A stretch of 50,961 nucleotides of DNA from Chitinivibrionales bacterium (GCA_028278335.1 JANQEN010000176.1:1-50961), one strand, 5' to 3'; positions 1-9,308 are shown, counted from the stretch's first letter. Notes: generated by a model not told the origin, from the sequence alone. A program made the numbers and translations.

Positions 1-161
1 TGCAGTAGGAGTAGATGCAGAAGTGCAAGATTATGATTTAGTAAGACTTGAAGGTTTTGAAGGGCATATCTACAAGGTGATATGGCCGAAAAGCCTGAAA
101 ATCTTAATGGGCATAGGGTTGTGCTTCTGCGCTGCTTCCTATTGCATTATCTGGGTTTAAG
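1..161 (+). repeat. palindromic dispersed element, copy A (left end cut by window)
   Basis: This stretch is the reverse complement, with few mismatches, of 29842-30010. The shared terminal sequence is AAACCCAGATTATGCA followed by a variant of TAGGA and a short GCAGAAGT segment, present inverted at both ends of the complete copy. The interior is also self-complementary: a TAAGACTT...CATATC arm faces its complement across a short centre. The whole unit could therefore fold into one long imperfect hairpin. It ends about 20 bases before the start of the first gene and immediately upstream of its ribosome binding site. It resembles a MITE (a non-autonomous transposon relative), but no transposase is in view, so that label is inferred. 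Confidence 0.8.
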
Positions 162-182
162 TTTGCTAAGGAGGGAAATATA

Positions 183-1700
183 GTGAAACAATTACTCTTC
201 ATTACCGTTTTTTCCATCACAATGCTTTTCTCTTTATCCTGTGATGATTCACCAACAAAACCAGATGAGACTGCTCCAGCAACTCCAGAGATCAGCGTTT
301 CAGCAGACACACTAAAACTTACCATATCTTGGTCTGCCATTGAAAAAGCAGAGACCTACATACTTTACTGGGCCACCACTGCCGGGGTTACCGAGCAATC
401 AAACACTGTTCCCAATTTAACCGAGACCGACTTCACCCATGTAGGGTTATCAAATGGCGTTACCTATTACTATCGAGTGGCTGCGCGAAGTGCTGCTGGT
501 CTCACCTCTACGCTCTCAGCTGAAAAATCGGGCTCCCCCCTGGCTGTAACAATAGACCCACCGCAAAAATTCACCGCCACTGCCGGTGATACCACTATCA
601 CGCTCTCCTGGGAGCGAAGTGCCGGTGCTGCTACATACTCACTCTACTGGGATACTACTTCGGGAATTACCACGCAATCCAAAGCAATTGACAACATTGC
701 AGCGCTCACCTATGAGCACACAGGTTTGACAAATGGAAAAACCTACTACTACTGTATAGTGGGAAAGGATGGAGCCTCAGGATCTTCAGCTTTATCAAAA
801 GAGATCAGTGCTACACCACTCTCCTCTGTGCCAGCTCCAAAAAACTTAACAGCAAAACCGGGCAATGCCTATGTGCAGTTAAACATTGATAAATATCCCG
901 GTGGAAAAACAACAACCTTTAGGATTTATTGGGCAACCACAGCAGGAATAACAACTGCTTCAGACACGATTGTTGATCAATCCGGTAAGGGTATAACATT
1001 TCCCCATACCGTCACAAATGTGACAAACGGTACTACCTACTATTATCGGGTCTCAGCCATTGATGCAGGGATAGAGTCGGCACTCTCCAATGAGGTCAGT
1101 GCCAAACCTTCAGAGGATATTCCCATTGCTCCACCAGAAAAAGTTACTGCCCAAAAGGGAGATAAATCGGTCACCCTATCCTGGGGTGCGGTAATTGGCG
1201 CAGCAACCTATAATGTGTATTGGGCCACCAAAGCAGGGATTACCCTTAATGCCGACAGTATTACTGGTATTACAAAGACCGGATACACCCACTCCGGACT
1301 TACTAATTTGACAACCTACTACTATCGAGTGAGTGCTTTGGATGGGAGCGGCAAAGCCTCTGACCTCTCTGTTGAGGTGAGTGCTACTCCTGATACGTCC
1401 TCATCAGGCCATGGCCCTAAAAACGTAGTTGCCACTCCCGGTAGTGGAAAAATAACCCTCACTTGGGATCTGGTCAATGGCGGTTTAGGGTATGTTATTT
1501 TTGGTGACACTAAACCGGGAATCACTGATCAGTCTCCTACTGTTGGTGATAAACTCCCTGCCAATGTCAACACCTTTACCCATGATAACCTTACTGCAGG
1601 TACCACCTATTACTACAAGGTGGGTGTGTGGGTTCAGGGAAATGGCGGGAAATATGAACTGTATCTTTCCAAGGAAGTTAGTGCAAAACCTGCTATATAA
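183..1700 (+). CDS. lipoprotein with five fibronectin type III-like repeats
   Basis: The start is GTG at 183, chosen because AAGGAGGG sits at 168-175 with a 7-base spacer. The protein is 505 aa. A short basic N-terminus and hydrophobic run end in SLSC, a lipobox with Cys20, so it is predicted to be a lipid-anchored envelope protein. The rest is five tandem Fn3-like domains (roughly residues 30-118, 123-212, 214-310, 317-406 and 412-505). Each carries a YxLYWxTxxGI core strand and a GLxNGxTYYYRV strand. No catalytic domain is visible, so binding, scaffolding or display is the likely role. The last domain (GPKNVVATPGSGKITLTWD at its start) is clearly paralogous to the last domain of the lipoprotein at 5868-7553. 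The two probably work in the same surface system although other genes lie between them. Confidence 0.85.
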   Translation: MKQLLFITVFSITMLFSLSCDDSPTKPDETAPATPEISVSADTLKLTISWSAIEKAETYILYWATTAGVTEQSNTVPNLTETDFTHVGLSNGVTYYYRVAARSAAGLTSTLSAEKSGSPLAVTIDPPQKFTATAGDTTITLSWERSAGAATYSLYWDTTSGITTQSKAIDNIAALTYEHTGLTNGKTYYYCIVGKDGASGSSALSKEISATPLSSVPAPKNLTAKPGNAYVQLNIDKYPGGKTTTFRIYWATTAGITTASDTIVDQSGKGITFPHTVTNVTNGTTYYYRVSAIDAGIESALSNEVSAKPSEDIPIAPPEKVTAQKGDKSVTLSWGAVIGAATYNVYWATKAGITLNADSITGITKTGYTHSGLTNLTTYYYRVSALDGSGKASDLSVEVSATPDTSSSGHGPKNVVATPGSGKITLTWDLVNGGLGYVIFGDTKPGITDQSPTVGDKLPANVNTFTHDNLTAGTTYYYKVGVWVQGNGGKYELYLSKEVSAKPAI

Positions 1701-1719
1701 TTTTTTTAAAAATCTCTTC

Positions 1720-1857
1720 GGGGGGCAATGCCCCCCATAGAGAGCTAAATAACCTGAGAAGCAGGATGTAGTAACCTGAATCCGGTCTCTCCTAAACGTC
1801 GAGCCCGACTTCAACTAACTACATCCAGCCCCTCAGAACATTGGATCTCTCTATTCC
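1720..1857. repeat. nested inverted repeats downstream of the Fn3 lipoprotein gene
   Basis: Just after the stop codon a GGGGGGCAATGCCCCCC hairpin (about 1720-1736) is followed by a larger imperfect palindrome. ATAGAGAG (1737-1744) faces CTCTCTAT (1847-1854), and the 19-base arm beginning CTGAG at 1754 faces one ending CTCAG at 1836 with about 16 of 19 positions paired. The first hairpin has no T-run after it, so this is not a standard intrinsic terminator. It may be a structured 3' end or a REP-like element. Confidence 0.6.
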
Positions 1858-1979
1858 CCCAGTATATAAATAAATGAAATTAAAAAAAACATCTGAATTC
1901 TATGACAGCAGCACAATGAAATATTAATTTCTATTATATCTAATGTGTGCTTATTAATTTCATTTAAGGAGAGTTATAC

Positions 1980-3107
1980 ATGTTAACAAAAAAGATTAAC
2001 ATCCTAATCATAACATTAATTGTGTTGTCCTTTGGTTATGAACCCATACGGTACAAGGATAAGATTTTTACTGAGGTGGAAAAGAGTGCTGATGTTAAAT
2101 ATGGGTCAAACAAGGATTACCAAAACAATCAAAAGGACCTCCATATTGACATTTACCAGCCTAAAAATGATACGGTAAAAAGTCGTCCCTGTTTGGTGTT
2201 TGTTCATGGTGGCTCCTTTATGACCGGAAACAAAGAGGAGCCAAACTTGGTTCATCTTTGCAATGAATTTGCTAAGCGTGGCTATGTTACCAGTTCGATT
2301 CAATATCGATTGGGTACCGGCTGGTCTTATCAAGGATTTAGTGAGGCCATTTTACGGGCAGTACAGGATGCCAAAGCGGCGGTCCGTTTTTTACGTAAAA
2401 ATAAAACAACCTATGGCATTGATGAATCAAAGTTTGTTGTTGGTGGTACCTCTGCGGGAGGCGTAACCGCCTTGCATTATGCCTATATGGACAGTAAAGA
2501 GATTCCCTCAGTGGTTGACACCAATGCCTTGGGAGGTATTGAAGGAAGTAGCGGTACTCCAGGGGTATCCTCTGCAATAGCCTGTATTATTAATTGCTGG
2601 GGTGCCTTGGGTGATACAGCTTTTATGATGGACGGTGAAACAATCCCAGTGGTGAGCTTTCATGGAACCGAAGATAATGTAGTCCCCTATGATGTGGGAT
2701 TTGCCTTTGGTATGCCCTTTTTACCACTCCATGGAAGTGCTGCAATCGAGCGGGTCTGTAAACGTCAAAATATTACCTCCTATTTACAAAGCTATGTCGG
2801 GTTAGGTCACGGATTCAGTGGACCAGACAGTCCCTATATGGATACGACACTTTCGGTGATGGTAGATTTCCTCTTTGACAATCTTATTGGTAATTCCCCT
2901 ATTTCAAGAACTCCCTTTGTCATGAATAAGGCACAAGAAAGAGGTGCTCTCAAACTGATGTATACACAGCGGCAGCTCCCGCATACACTGATGAAGGATC
3001 AACAGTTTACTCTATATAGCGTGAATGGCAAACGAATTAGCTCCCTGCGGAATGTCAATAAAGCCCATGCCTCAGGCCTTATCATTCTCTATAAGCGAAA
3101 CAATTGA
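1980..3107 (+). CDS. secreted alpha/beta hydrolase (esterase/lipase-like) with C-terminal sorting-type tail
   Basis: 375 aa, ATG start with AAGGAG about 8 bases upstream. The N-terminus is a signal peptide (residues 1-19). The alpha/beta-hydrolase fold is recognised from the oxyanion motif HGG (76-78), the nucleophile elbow GTSAGG (156-161, Ser158), the acid in HGTEDNVVPY (Asp232) and the histidine in GLGHGF (His277). The spacing fits the BD-FAE/carboxylesterase family. It probably hydrolyses an ester, such as an acyl or feruloyl decoration on polysaccharide, outside the cytoplasm; the substrate cannot be read from sequence. The last 60 or so residues (FTLYSVNGKRISSL, then SGLIILYK) look like a FlgD/type IX secretion-style C-terminal domain. 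Its stop codon almost abuts the TonB receptor start, which suggests co-transcription. Confidence 0.85.
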   Translation: MLTKKINILIITLIVLSFGYEPIRYKDKIFTEVEKSADVKYGSNKDYQNNQKDLHIDIYQPKNDTVKSRPCLVFVHGGSFMTGNKEEPNLVHLCNEFAKRGYVTSSIQYRLGTGWSYQGFSEAILRAVQDAKAAVRFLRKNKTTYGIDESKFVVGGTSAGGVTALHYAYMDSKEIPSVVDTNALGGIEGSSGTPGVSSAIACIINCWGALGDTAFMMDGETIPVVSFHGTEDNVVPYDVGFAFGMPFLPLHGSAAIERVCKRQNITSYLQSYVGLGHGFSGPDSPYMDTTLSVMVDFLFDNLIGNSPISRTPFVMNKAQERGALKLMYTQRQLPHTLMKDQQFTLYSVNGKRISSLRNVNKAHASGLIILYKRNN

Positions 3108-3130
3108 AACACGTTAACAAAAGGACATAT

Positions 3131-5851
3131 ATGAGAGGTACATTTCATTCAATACTAATTCTGCTCTATCTTCTTTGTTTTGTTACTGTGTCACTATCTC
3201 AGACAGATGAGGATGAAGAAAAAAAAGACCTCGACTCATTACACAATGTCCCTTTGCTTATCGAGAGTTCTGCTAAGGAGAAAGACGTTGCCCCGGAGGA
3301 CAACCTTTCAATAGATACAGAACCGGTTGTTTTAGAATCTGATGAAACACCGCCTTCCCACATAGAGCATGAAGAGAAACCCCTCTTGGATGGGAGAGAT
3401 TCTTCAATTGAGCAATCATTACAGATTAGCGATACCGAGCCAATCACGCAAAGATTTACCTTAACTGGTACCATTACTCAATCGGACAACGGAAAAAAGC
3501 TTGCTGCAGTGAGAATCCTTGTAAAGGAAACTAATGATTCAACACGTACTGACGCAGCTGGAGCATTTTCACTCACAGTGCCCACAAAGGCAATCACGCT
3601 TTCCTTTACAAAAAAGGGATATGAAACAATAAAGAAAAAATTTCTTCTTCAAAGAGACTCAACCATAGTTTTAACACTCTCCCCATCTGCACAATCTCTA
3701 GCAAAGACTGTTGTGCTCTCAGAAAAACGGGACCATAATATCACTTCAACCGAGATGAGTGTTGAAAAATTTAAAATCGAGGACATTGAATCCATACCGG
3801 TAATCATGGGTGAAAAGGATATCATGAAAACCATTCAGTTGACACCAGGAATTACAACGATTACTGAAGGAGAGATTGGGTTTGTTGTTCGAGGAAGCGG
3901 TATCGACGAAAACCTAGTGCTTATGGACGGGATGCCTCTGTATTACTCTTCCCATCAACAGGGGCTCTATTCGGTCTTTAATTCTGACGCAGTTGACAAT
4001 CTTAAGGTTTACAAAGGTGGTATGCCCGTTTCCTATGGTGGAAGGACCTCCTCTGTTCTTGATGTTCGCATGAAGGGTGACAAGGTCGAAAATTTTAACA
4101 CTAAACTAAGCTTGGGGTTGGTCACTTCAAAATTTTCCTTAGAAACACCTATTATAAAGGATAAACTAACCCTCTTTGGAGCAGGGCGCTCTACAAAACT
4201 AAGTATAGGCTATCGTCATGATCAGATTAAACGGGAAAAAGAAGGCAAAGAAAATCCCTATAGTAAACCTGGCGACAAACCTAAAACACGAGGCACCCAG
4301 GTATCTGCCAATATAAAAGGCGATACCAATGAGGAGTTTTACTTTTTCAATCCTATGGAGAGTTGGTTTGATCTCAATGGAAAGGTTGTTTACAATATAA
4401 ATAACCGTAACACTCTTTTCCTTACGGGATATTTTGGAAGAGACAGTGCTTTGACACAAGGCCCAACAGAGTGGGGGAACCGAGCAGCCTCATTGCAGTG
4501 GATCCATGACTATAGTACAAAGTTTTTATCAAATACCCTTTTAACCTATAGCAGATACTACACTTCTCAAGTTACCGGTCCCTATGAATTTTATTCAGGA
4601 ATTAAGACCACCAATTTTAAACATGAGTATACGCTGGCGCCAAATAAAAACCACGATATTCGATTCGGACTTTGCTCGGAATATCAGAAATATAACCATG
4701 GAGCCTTAGAGGATAAATCACAGGATGATGCAGGCAAATTCATGCCTCCCATGCAAGCAATTGAGAGTGCCCTATATATGGGGAATGATCAAAAAATCAC
4801 CGACAAGCTCTCTACCTACTATGGCCTAAGATACTCTCTTTATTTTCGTATGGGACGAGGTACTAGCTACACCTATGATCCGGTGTCAAACGAGCCTATT
4901 GATAGTACTCACTTTTCTGCACGAAGTGATATTATGCATACCTATCACAACCCAGAACCACGATTCTCCCTCACCTATATACTTAACAAACAAAACTCGG
5001 TTAAGTTTTTTTACAATCGTAGTGCCCAATATGTGCGCCTCATGACATTAGGCATGCAATTACAGTGGTATGATATCTGGATGCCCTGTACCAAATCAAT
5101 TAAACCCTTGACCATCAATCAAGTGGCAACAGGATACTTTGGTAACTTTTTTAATGATGAATTTCAGTTTTCCGCAGAGACCTATTATAAATGGGCTAAA
5201 AACTCCCATGCCTTTGAGGATGGTCTCCATAACTATCTTGTTAATAATCTCGAAGCCTATGTTGCTATGGGAAAAGGACGCTCCTACGGCATAGAATTAA
5301 TGCTTAAAAAACCCTATGGCACCTTTAATGGGTGGCTGAGCTATAATCTCGGCAAAAGTGAAAAACAGATTGACTGTATTAACAAGGGAAGATGGTTTCC
5401 CAGCATGTTTGATAAAACCCATGATATAACTGCGGTACTTTGCTACAACCTATTTAAAAACCTTTCAATTTCAGCAACCTTTCTTTACTCAACAGGAAAT
5501 GCAATAACTTTACCTGAGGGATACTATTATATCTCTAACACGGCCTTTCCTTATTGGGATGGAAGAAATAAGTATCGCCTCCCCCCCTATCATCGGTTAG
5601 ATCTGGCTATCAAATATGATTTGGACATATTAAAAAAACTCTTTAAAAAATATGACCGGTCCATAAATGCAAGTTTGGAATTGTCCGGATATAATATTTA
5701 TGATCGAAGAAATATTGTATCCATGAGCTACAACACGTCTGGCGGCAAATCAGGTATCCCAAATATTGACCCTAGCAAACCATTATATCAACCCTATGGT
5801 ATAAGTATTTACGGATTTATGCCCAGTTTTCTCCTTAACATAGCATTTTAA
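3131..5851 (+). CDS. TonB-dependent outer-membrane receptor with carboxypeptidase-regulatory N-domain
   Basis: I place the start at ATG 3131 (906 aa) because AAAAGGA lies 7 bases upstream and a clean signal peptide (MRGTFHSILILLYLLC) follows. A TTG at 3104 overlapping the previous stop is possible but poorer. Order: signal peptide, an acidic Ser/Glu/Asp-rich segment of about 80 residues with a DTEP motif twice, a CarboxypepD_reg-like beta-sandwich (about 109-185), a TonB plug (about 205-315, with VVRGSGIDENLVLMDGMP and VYKGGMPVSYGGR) and a long beta-barrel ending in a terminal Phe. This is SusC-like architecture without an obvious SusD. It should import a large ligand or chelate using TonB energy. 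Its operon partners are the esterase before it and the lipoprotein 16 bases after it. Confidence 0.92.
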   Translation: MRGTFHSILILLYLLCFVTVSLSQTDEDEEKKDLDSLHNVPLLIESSAKEKDVAPEDNLSIDTEPVVLESDETPPSHIEHEEKPLLDGRDSSIEQSLQISDTEPITQRFTLTGTITQSDNGKKLAAVRILVKETNDSTRTDAAGAFSLTVPTKAITLSFTKKGYETIKKKFLLQRDSTIVLTLSPSAQSLAKTVVLSEKRDHNITSTEMSVEKFKIEDIESIPVIMGEKDIMKTIQLTPGITTITEGEIGFVVRGSGIDENLVLMDGMPLYYSSHQQGLYSVFNSDAVDNLKVYKGGMPVSYGGRTSSVLDVRMKGDKVENFNTKLSLGLVTSKFSLETPIIKDKLTLFGAGRSTKLSIGYRHDQIKREKEGKENPYSKPGDKPKTRGTQVSANIKGDTNEEFYFFNPMESWFDLNGKVVYNINNRNTLFLTGYFGRDSALTQGPTEWGNRAASLQWIHDYSTKFLSNTLLTYSRYYTSQVTGPYEFYSGIKTTNFKHEYTLAPNKNHDIRFGLCSEYQKYNHGALEDKSQDDAGKFMPPMQAIESALYMGNDQKITDKLSTYYGLRYSLYFRMGRGTSYTYDPVSNEPIDSTHFSARSDIMHTYHNPEPRFSLTYILNKQNSVKFFYNRSAQYVRLMTLGMQLQWYDIWMPCTKSIKPLTINQVATGYFGNFFNDEFQFSAETYYKWAKNSHAFEDGLHNYLVNNLEAYVAMGKGRSYGIELMLKKPYGTFNGWLSYNLGKSEKQIDCINKGRWFPSMFDKTHDITAVLCYNLFKNLSISATFLYSTGNAITLPEGYYYISNTAFPYWDGRNKYRLPPYHRLDLAIKYDLDILKKLFKKYDRSINASLELSGYNIYDRRNIVSMSYNTSGGKSGIPNIDPSKPLYQPYGISIYGFMPSFLLNIAF

Positions 5852-5867
5852 TGAAAGCAAATAGAAC

Positions 5868-7553
5868 ATGAATACTAGACCAGTACACAAAGTTGTAGCA
5901 GTGATCTTTCTATTGATCGGAGCATTCTCGTTAACCCATCTCCTTTCTTGCAGTGGTTTTGATTCGGAAAACATCCCCATGAGTGTTAGGGTTGATGATA
6001 TGGAGACGGTCCTTGTCATAAATGGAGAGATCGAACTTGACTCAACAGTTTGGGTTGAGCTGGAATATACTTTGGACATAGACCTTCCAGCCAATACCCC
6101 GCGAAAATTTGAAAATAATGCCTCCCTATCTCTCTCCAATGGAAGTGCCGCAGAGGAGTTACTACTGATTGCAAACGGTCGCTATGAAGGGAGCATCATT
6201 AAAGGTGAAGTGGGAAAAACCTATACCTTAACGGTCAGAGTGGGCGACCAAAGCTATACTGGAACATCAACCATGTTCCCACCACCGGGATATGACACTG
6301 CTTGGGTCGTATCAGGACAGGTGGTAGGAAAGCTTGGCTCCTATCTTGGCTACTCTGAAGAGTGGAAAGTAAAAGATCCCTCCGCAACCCGAGACCGGTA
6401 TCTCTTTGAATGGTGGACCAATGGAGAGCATCTGACAATTAAAGATTGGGCTATTGATGATAATCGAGTGGTTAATGCTGGTGAGGCTTTGCGGCTCTTT
6501 AATCCAACTATTGACCCAGAACCAAATCAGCGAGTACGATTCCGTGCTTCTGAAATTGACAAAATCACCTATGACTACTTTAACATGTATGAAAAGATAG
6601 TGAGAAAATTAGTAAGTGTAAGCTCACAAACGCCCTATAATCCCGTCTCTAATCTTGGTGCCGGCACTATTGGCAATTTTAGGGCAGTGGCCTTTTCTGA
6701 TTACTATGTGCTGACACTCCCTCCTATCACTTCACAACGAGGTAATCAGTGTAATACAATTTCCTGGGAGGAAGCAAATGAAGAGTTTGCCGCGATGAAT
6801 CTCTATTGGGATACCAAACCATCGATAACAGTACTCTCTCCAGTGATTAAGAGCATCAAGGAAAAAAATTATAACCACAAGAATCTTGTAAATGGAACCA
6901 CCTATTTTTATCGAATACAGGTAGTGGATGCATTGGGCTATGGCTCTCCTCTCTCAGAGGAGTTCAGTCTTATACCCACTGATTCAATTTTGCCCCCCTC
7001 TTTGTTTTCTGCTCTTGGTGACAGTGCCATAGTAGCTCTTTCTTGGAGGCCACACGAAAAAGCGGTAAGTCATACACTCTATTGGGACACGAAGACTGGA
7101 GTAAGTACTGAATCAAACAAGATTCCTAGTATAACTGATACAACCTTCACCCACACCAACCTCGTTAATGGTACTCGTTATTATTACCGTATGAGCAGTA
7201 CTGACTCAATGGGAAACGTATCAGAACTATCAAAGGAGATTAGCGCAAAAGCTGGTGGTGAAGGTCCACAGAATGTGATAGCCACTGCCTCGAGCGGCAA
7301 GGTAGCTCTTGTGTGGGATGCAGTGTCCGGTGGTATTTCCTACTCTATTTATGGTGATACAATCCCTGGAATTTCCACAAAATCACCCCTAATTATCGAT
7401 AAATTAACTGAAACATCCTATACACATCATACACCAAATTCTGGTAGTATCTGGTACTACAAAGTTGGTGTCTGGCTTTTTAACCAGGATCAAAATAGCT
7501 ATATGTTTCATCTTTCAAAAGAGGTGAATGCAACACCACTAGTATCAAAATGA
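5868..7553 (+). CDS. surface lipoprotein, DUF4249-like N-terminal region plus Fn3 repeats
   Basis: 561 aa, 16 bases after the TonB-receptor gene, so almost certainly co-transcribed. A hydrophobic N-terminus ends in the lipobox HLLSC (Cys28). Residues 30-280 form an all-beta region (VLVINGEIELDS, then a TYTLTVRVGDQSYTGTS strand) resembling DUF4249 proteins that accompany TonB receptors in Bacteroidota; I recognise that only by pattern. Residues 285-375, 376-464 and 465-558 are Fn3-like with the LYWDTK and NGTxYxYR strands seen in the 183-1700 product. The final domain (GPQNVIATASSGKVALVWD at its start) is the paralogue of that protein's last domain. The likely job is ligand capture or a lid for the receptor. 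The Shine-Dalgarno sequence is weak, as expected for translational coupling. Confidence 0.75.
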   Translation: MNTRPVHKVVAVIFLLIGAFSLTHLLSCSGFDSENIPMSVRVDDMETVLVINGEIELDSTVWVELEYTLDIDLPANTPRKFENNASLSLSNGSAAEELLLIANGRYEGSIIKGEVGKTYTLTVRVGDQSYTGTSTMFPPPGYDTAWVVSGQVVGKLGSYLGYSEEWKVKDPSATRDRYLFEWWTNGEHLTIKDWAIDDNRVVNAGEALRLFNPTIDPEPNQRVRFRASEIDKITYDYFNMYEKIVRKLVSVSSQTPYNPVSNLGAGTIGNFRAVAFSDYYVLTLPPITSQRGNQCNTISWEEANEEFAAMNLYWDTKPSITVLSPVIKSIKEKNYNHKNLVNGTTYFYRIQVVDALGYGSPLSEEFSLIPTDSILPPSLFSALGDSAIVALSWRPHEKAVSHTLYWDTKTGVSTESNKIPSITDTTFTHTNLVNGTRYYYRMSSTDSMGNVSELSKEISAKAGGEGPQNVIATASSGKVALVWDAVSGGISYSIYGDTIPGISTKSPLIIDKLTETSYTHHTPNSGSIWYYKVGVWLFNQDQNSYMFHLSKEVNATPLVSK

Positions 7554-7696
7554 TTTAAAATGGCAATTAATCACTATTTTTATATCAGTTTAACTGTTTC
7601 TTTTATTATATTATAGGGCTTTTAATATTCAAAATCTGGTTAACCTATTGATAAAAAGAGCGTAACACATAGAATTGCAATAAGGAGCAGCAATAC

Positions 7697-8311
7697 ATGT
7701 CAAGAAATTTAGAGCCAAAAGGGAAGATCGTACGACGCCTGGGTCACAACATTTTTGGAAATCCCAAGTATGACCGTCTACTTGAGCGTAAACCGAATCC
7801 TCCTGGAGAGGTAAAGAAACACAGACCCCGTATCAGTGAATATGGTAAACAACTCGCTGAAAAACAGAAAATTAGATTCGCCTATGGTCTTACTGAGAGA
7901 CAGTTTAGAATCGTTTTTGCCAATGCTAAAAAGATGAAGGGTGTTACCGGTGATAACATGCTTTCATTGCTTGAACGTCGCCTTGATAACGTTGTTTATC
8001 GTTTAGGTATGGCTTCTACTCGCACACAGGCCCGTCAAATTGTTAATCATGGCCATGTACAAGTTAACAACAGAAAAGCAAGCATTGCCTCTCAAGTTGT
8101 TAAAACCAATGATTCCATTACCGTTAAAGATAAAGACGCATCAAAGAAGCTTGTTCAAGCTCTTATTTCCAGTAACATCAACCGTGAAATCCCAGAATGG
8201 CTTGCTCTTTCTAAAGTTGATATGACTGGAACAGTAAATCGTCTTCCAGAAAAAGCTGACATTGCACCGGTAGGTGATGAACAGTTGGTAGTCGAGTTTT
8301 ACTCAAAATAG
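7697..8311 (+). CDS. rpsD: 30S ribosomal protein S4
   Basis: 204 aa, ATG start with AAGGAG at 7682-7687. S4 is a primary 16S rRNA-binding protein of the small subunit. The N-terminal region (IVRRLGHNIFGNPKYDRLLERKP) is followed by the S4 RNA-binding domain (about residues 90-155: MLSLLERRLDNVVYRLGMA, TRTQARQIVNHGHVQVNN). There are no cysteines, so this is the zinc-free form. The gene stands alone between a surface-protein operon and a convergent lipoprotein gene, outside any alpha operon with rpsM, rpsK or rpoA, and a strong terminator follows. It may be the only S4 gene relocated or a second zinc-independent copy; the window cannot decide. Confidence 0.97.
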   Translation: MSRNLEPKGKIVRRLGHNIFGNPKYDRLLERKPNPPGEVKKHRPRISEYGKQLAEKQKIRFAYGLTERQFRIVFANAKKMKGVTGDNMLSLLERRLDNVVYRLGMASTRTQARQIVNHGHVQVNNRKASIASQVVKTNDSITVKDKDASKKLVQALISSNINREIPEWLALSKVDMTGTVNRLPEKADIAPVGDEQLVVEFYSK

Positions 8312-8337
8312 ATATAGAAGCAAATACACATATAAAG

Positions 8338-8367
8338 GGGATGCGATTTATTCGTATCCCTTTTTTT
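8338..8367. terminator. intrinsic terminator after rpsD, probably bidirectional
   Basis: GGGATGCGA (8338-8346) pairs over its full 9 bases (one G-U) with TCGTATCCC (8352-8360) around a TTTAT loop, and seven Ts follow at 8361-8367. On the other strand the convergent gene's stop codon lies in the T-run, so the same hairpin ends the minus-strand message only approximately. Confidence 0.9.
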
Positions 8368-9142
8368 ATAGTTCAACACCGGTGTTTTTGTTATATCGTA
8401 AGACAAGATTTTTTGTGGTCATTCTATTATCGTTTTCTCGCTTGTACACCTTACCAATAAAAACCACTGTGTCCTTGATAATGCCCATTTTATAAAAACT
8501 ATTTACCTGATGTTTTTCCCACAGATCTGGCTTATGCCAAAGAATTTTTCCTGTTTCCAAGTCCACCTTGCCCACAAATCCTAAGGTTGTTCCATATAAG
8601 AATTGGTTTTCGATAATGGCCGGGGTTAAATTGATGTTACCAAATTTAGTACGCCATAACACTTTTGTTTGAGGAATGCTCACTCTAACAATCTCACTCC
8701 ACCCTACCCCAGCATCATTGAGCTGATACATAATAACTAAACCATTTTTGTAGGGTACAAATTCAACAGCCTCTAAAAAGAGAGAAGAGTCTTTAAAAAG
8801 GGATATGGATTGATATCTATTTTTTGATTCCTTTATTCTAAGGTTACCCTGTGAGGTAAAGGTCAATTTTCTTCCAAAGGCTGCAAACTGATAGGTATTG
8901 TAAGCGACCTTTTTCTTTGCTGGATCCTGTGGGAGGATTTTTGCAGATATAGTTTGCACAACATTGTTTGGAGGCGAGGCATCCCTTTGAGTACCACCGT
9001 GAACATTACTTTTCTGAGTTGTTTCTGGTATGCTTCTCTTTTCTTTTGAATCATTTTTAGAGGTACAAAAAAGTGCGCTCATTATAAGCATTGCCAGTAA
9101 AAATCTCATTGGTAATTCTCTGCTATTAGCAACCCATTTCAT
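8366..9142 (-). CDS. putative lipoprotein with PQQ-like beta-propeller blades
   Basis: I use ATG at 9142 (258 aa) because AAGGAT lies 7 bases upstream; an in-frame ATG at 9166 has no such signal. The signal region (MRFLLAMLIMSALFC) ends at a cysteine, but ALFC is a poor lipobox, so lipidation is uncertain. A Ser/Asn/Pro-rich linker of about 50 residues follows. The C-terminal half has PQQ/YVTN-like blade sequences: VLWRTKFGNINLTPAIIENQ and VGKVDLETGKILWHKPDLW. It is too short for a whole propeller, so it may be a partial one or a small binding module. No function can be assigned. Confidence 0.6.
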   Translation of the reverse strand: MKWVANSRELPMRFLLAMLIMSALFCTSKNDSKEKRSIPETTQKSNVHGGTQRDASPPNNVVQTISAKILPQDPAKKKVAYNTYQFAAFGRKLTFTSQGNLRIKESKNRYQSISLFKDSSLFLEAVEFVPYKNGLVIMYQLNDAGVGWSEIVRVSIPQTKVLWRTKFGNINLTPAIIENQFLYGTTLGFVGKVDLETGKILWHKPDLWEKHQVNSFYKMGIIKDTVVFIGKVYKRENDNRMTTKNLVLRYNKNTGVEL

Positions 9143-9308
9143 TAAAGTATCCTTGATAATGATCATTTAACTCTTTTATTCAATATTAACTATAGCTAAA
9201 ATAAGTTGTTGTTTAAAACTAAAATGATAAAACACTCAGATAAAATGTTAATTACCATATTAATCAAGATTTTTATGACATAAAAGAGAAAATACAGTAT
9301 ATTAATTG

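Noticed and set aside
104..340. Minus-strand frame of 78 codons overlapping the left repeat and the first gene
   Set aside because: It runs through the palindromic element into the coding sequence of the Fn3 lipoprotein on the other strand; it has no ribosome binding site or recognisable domain.
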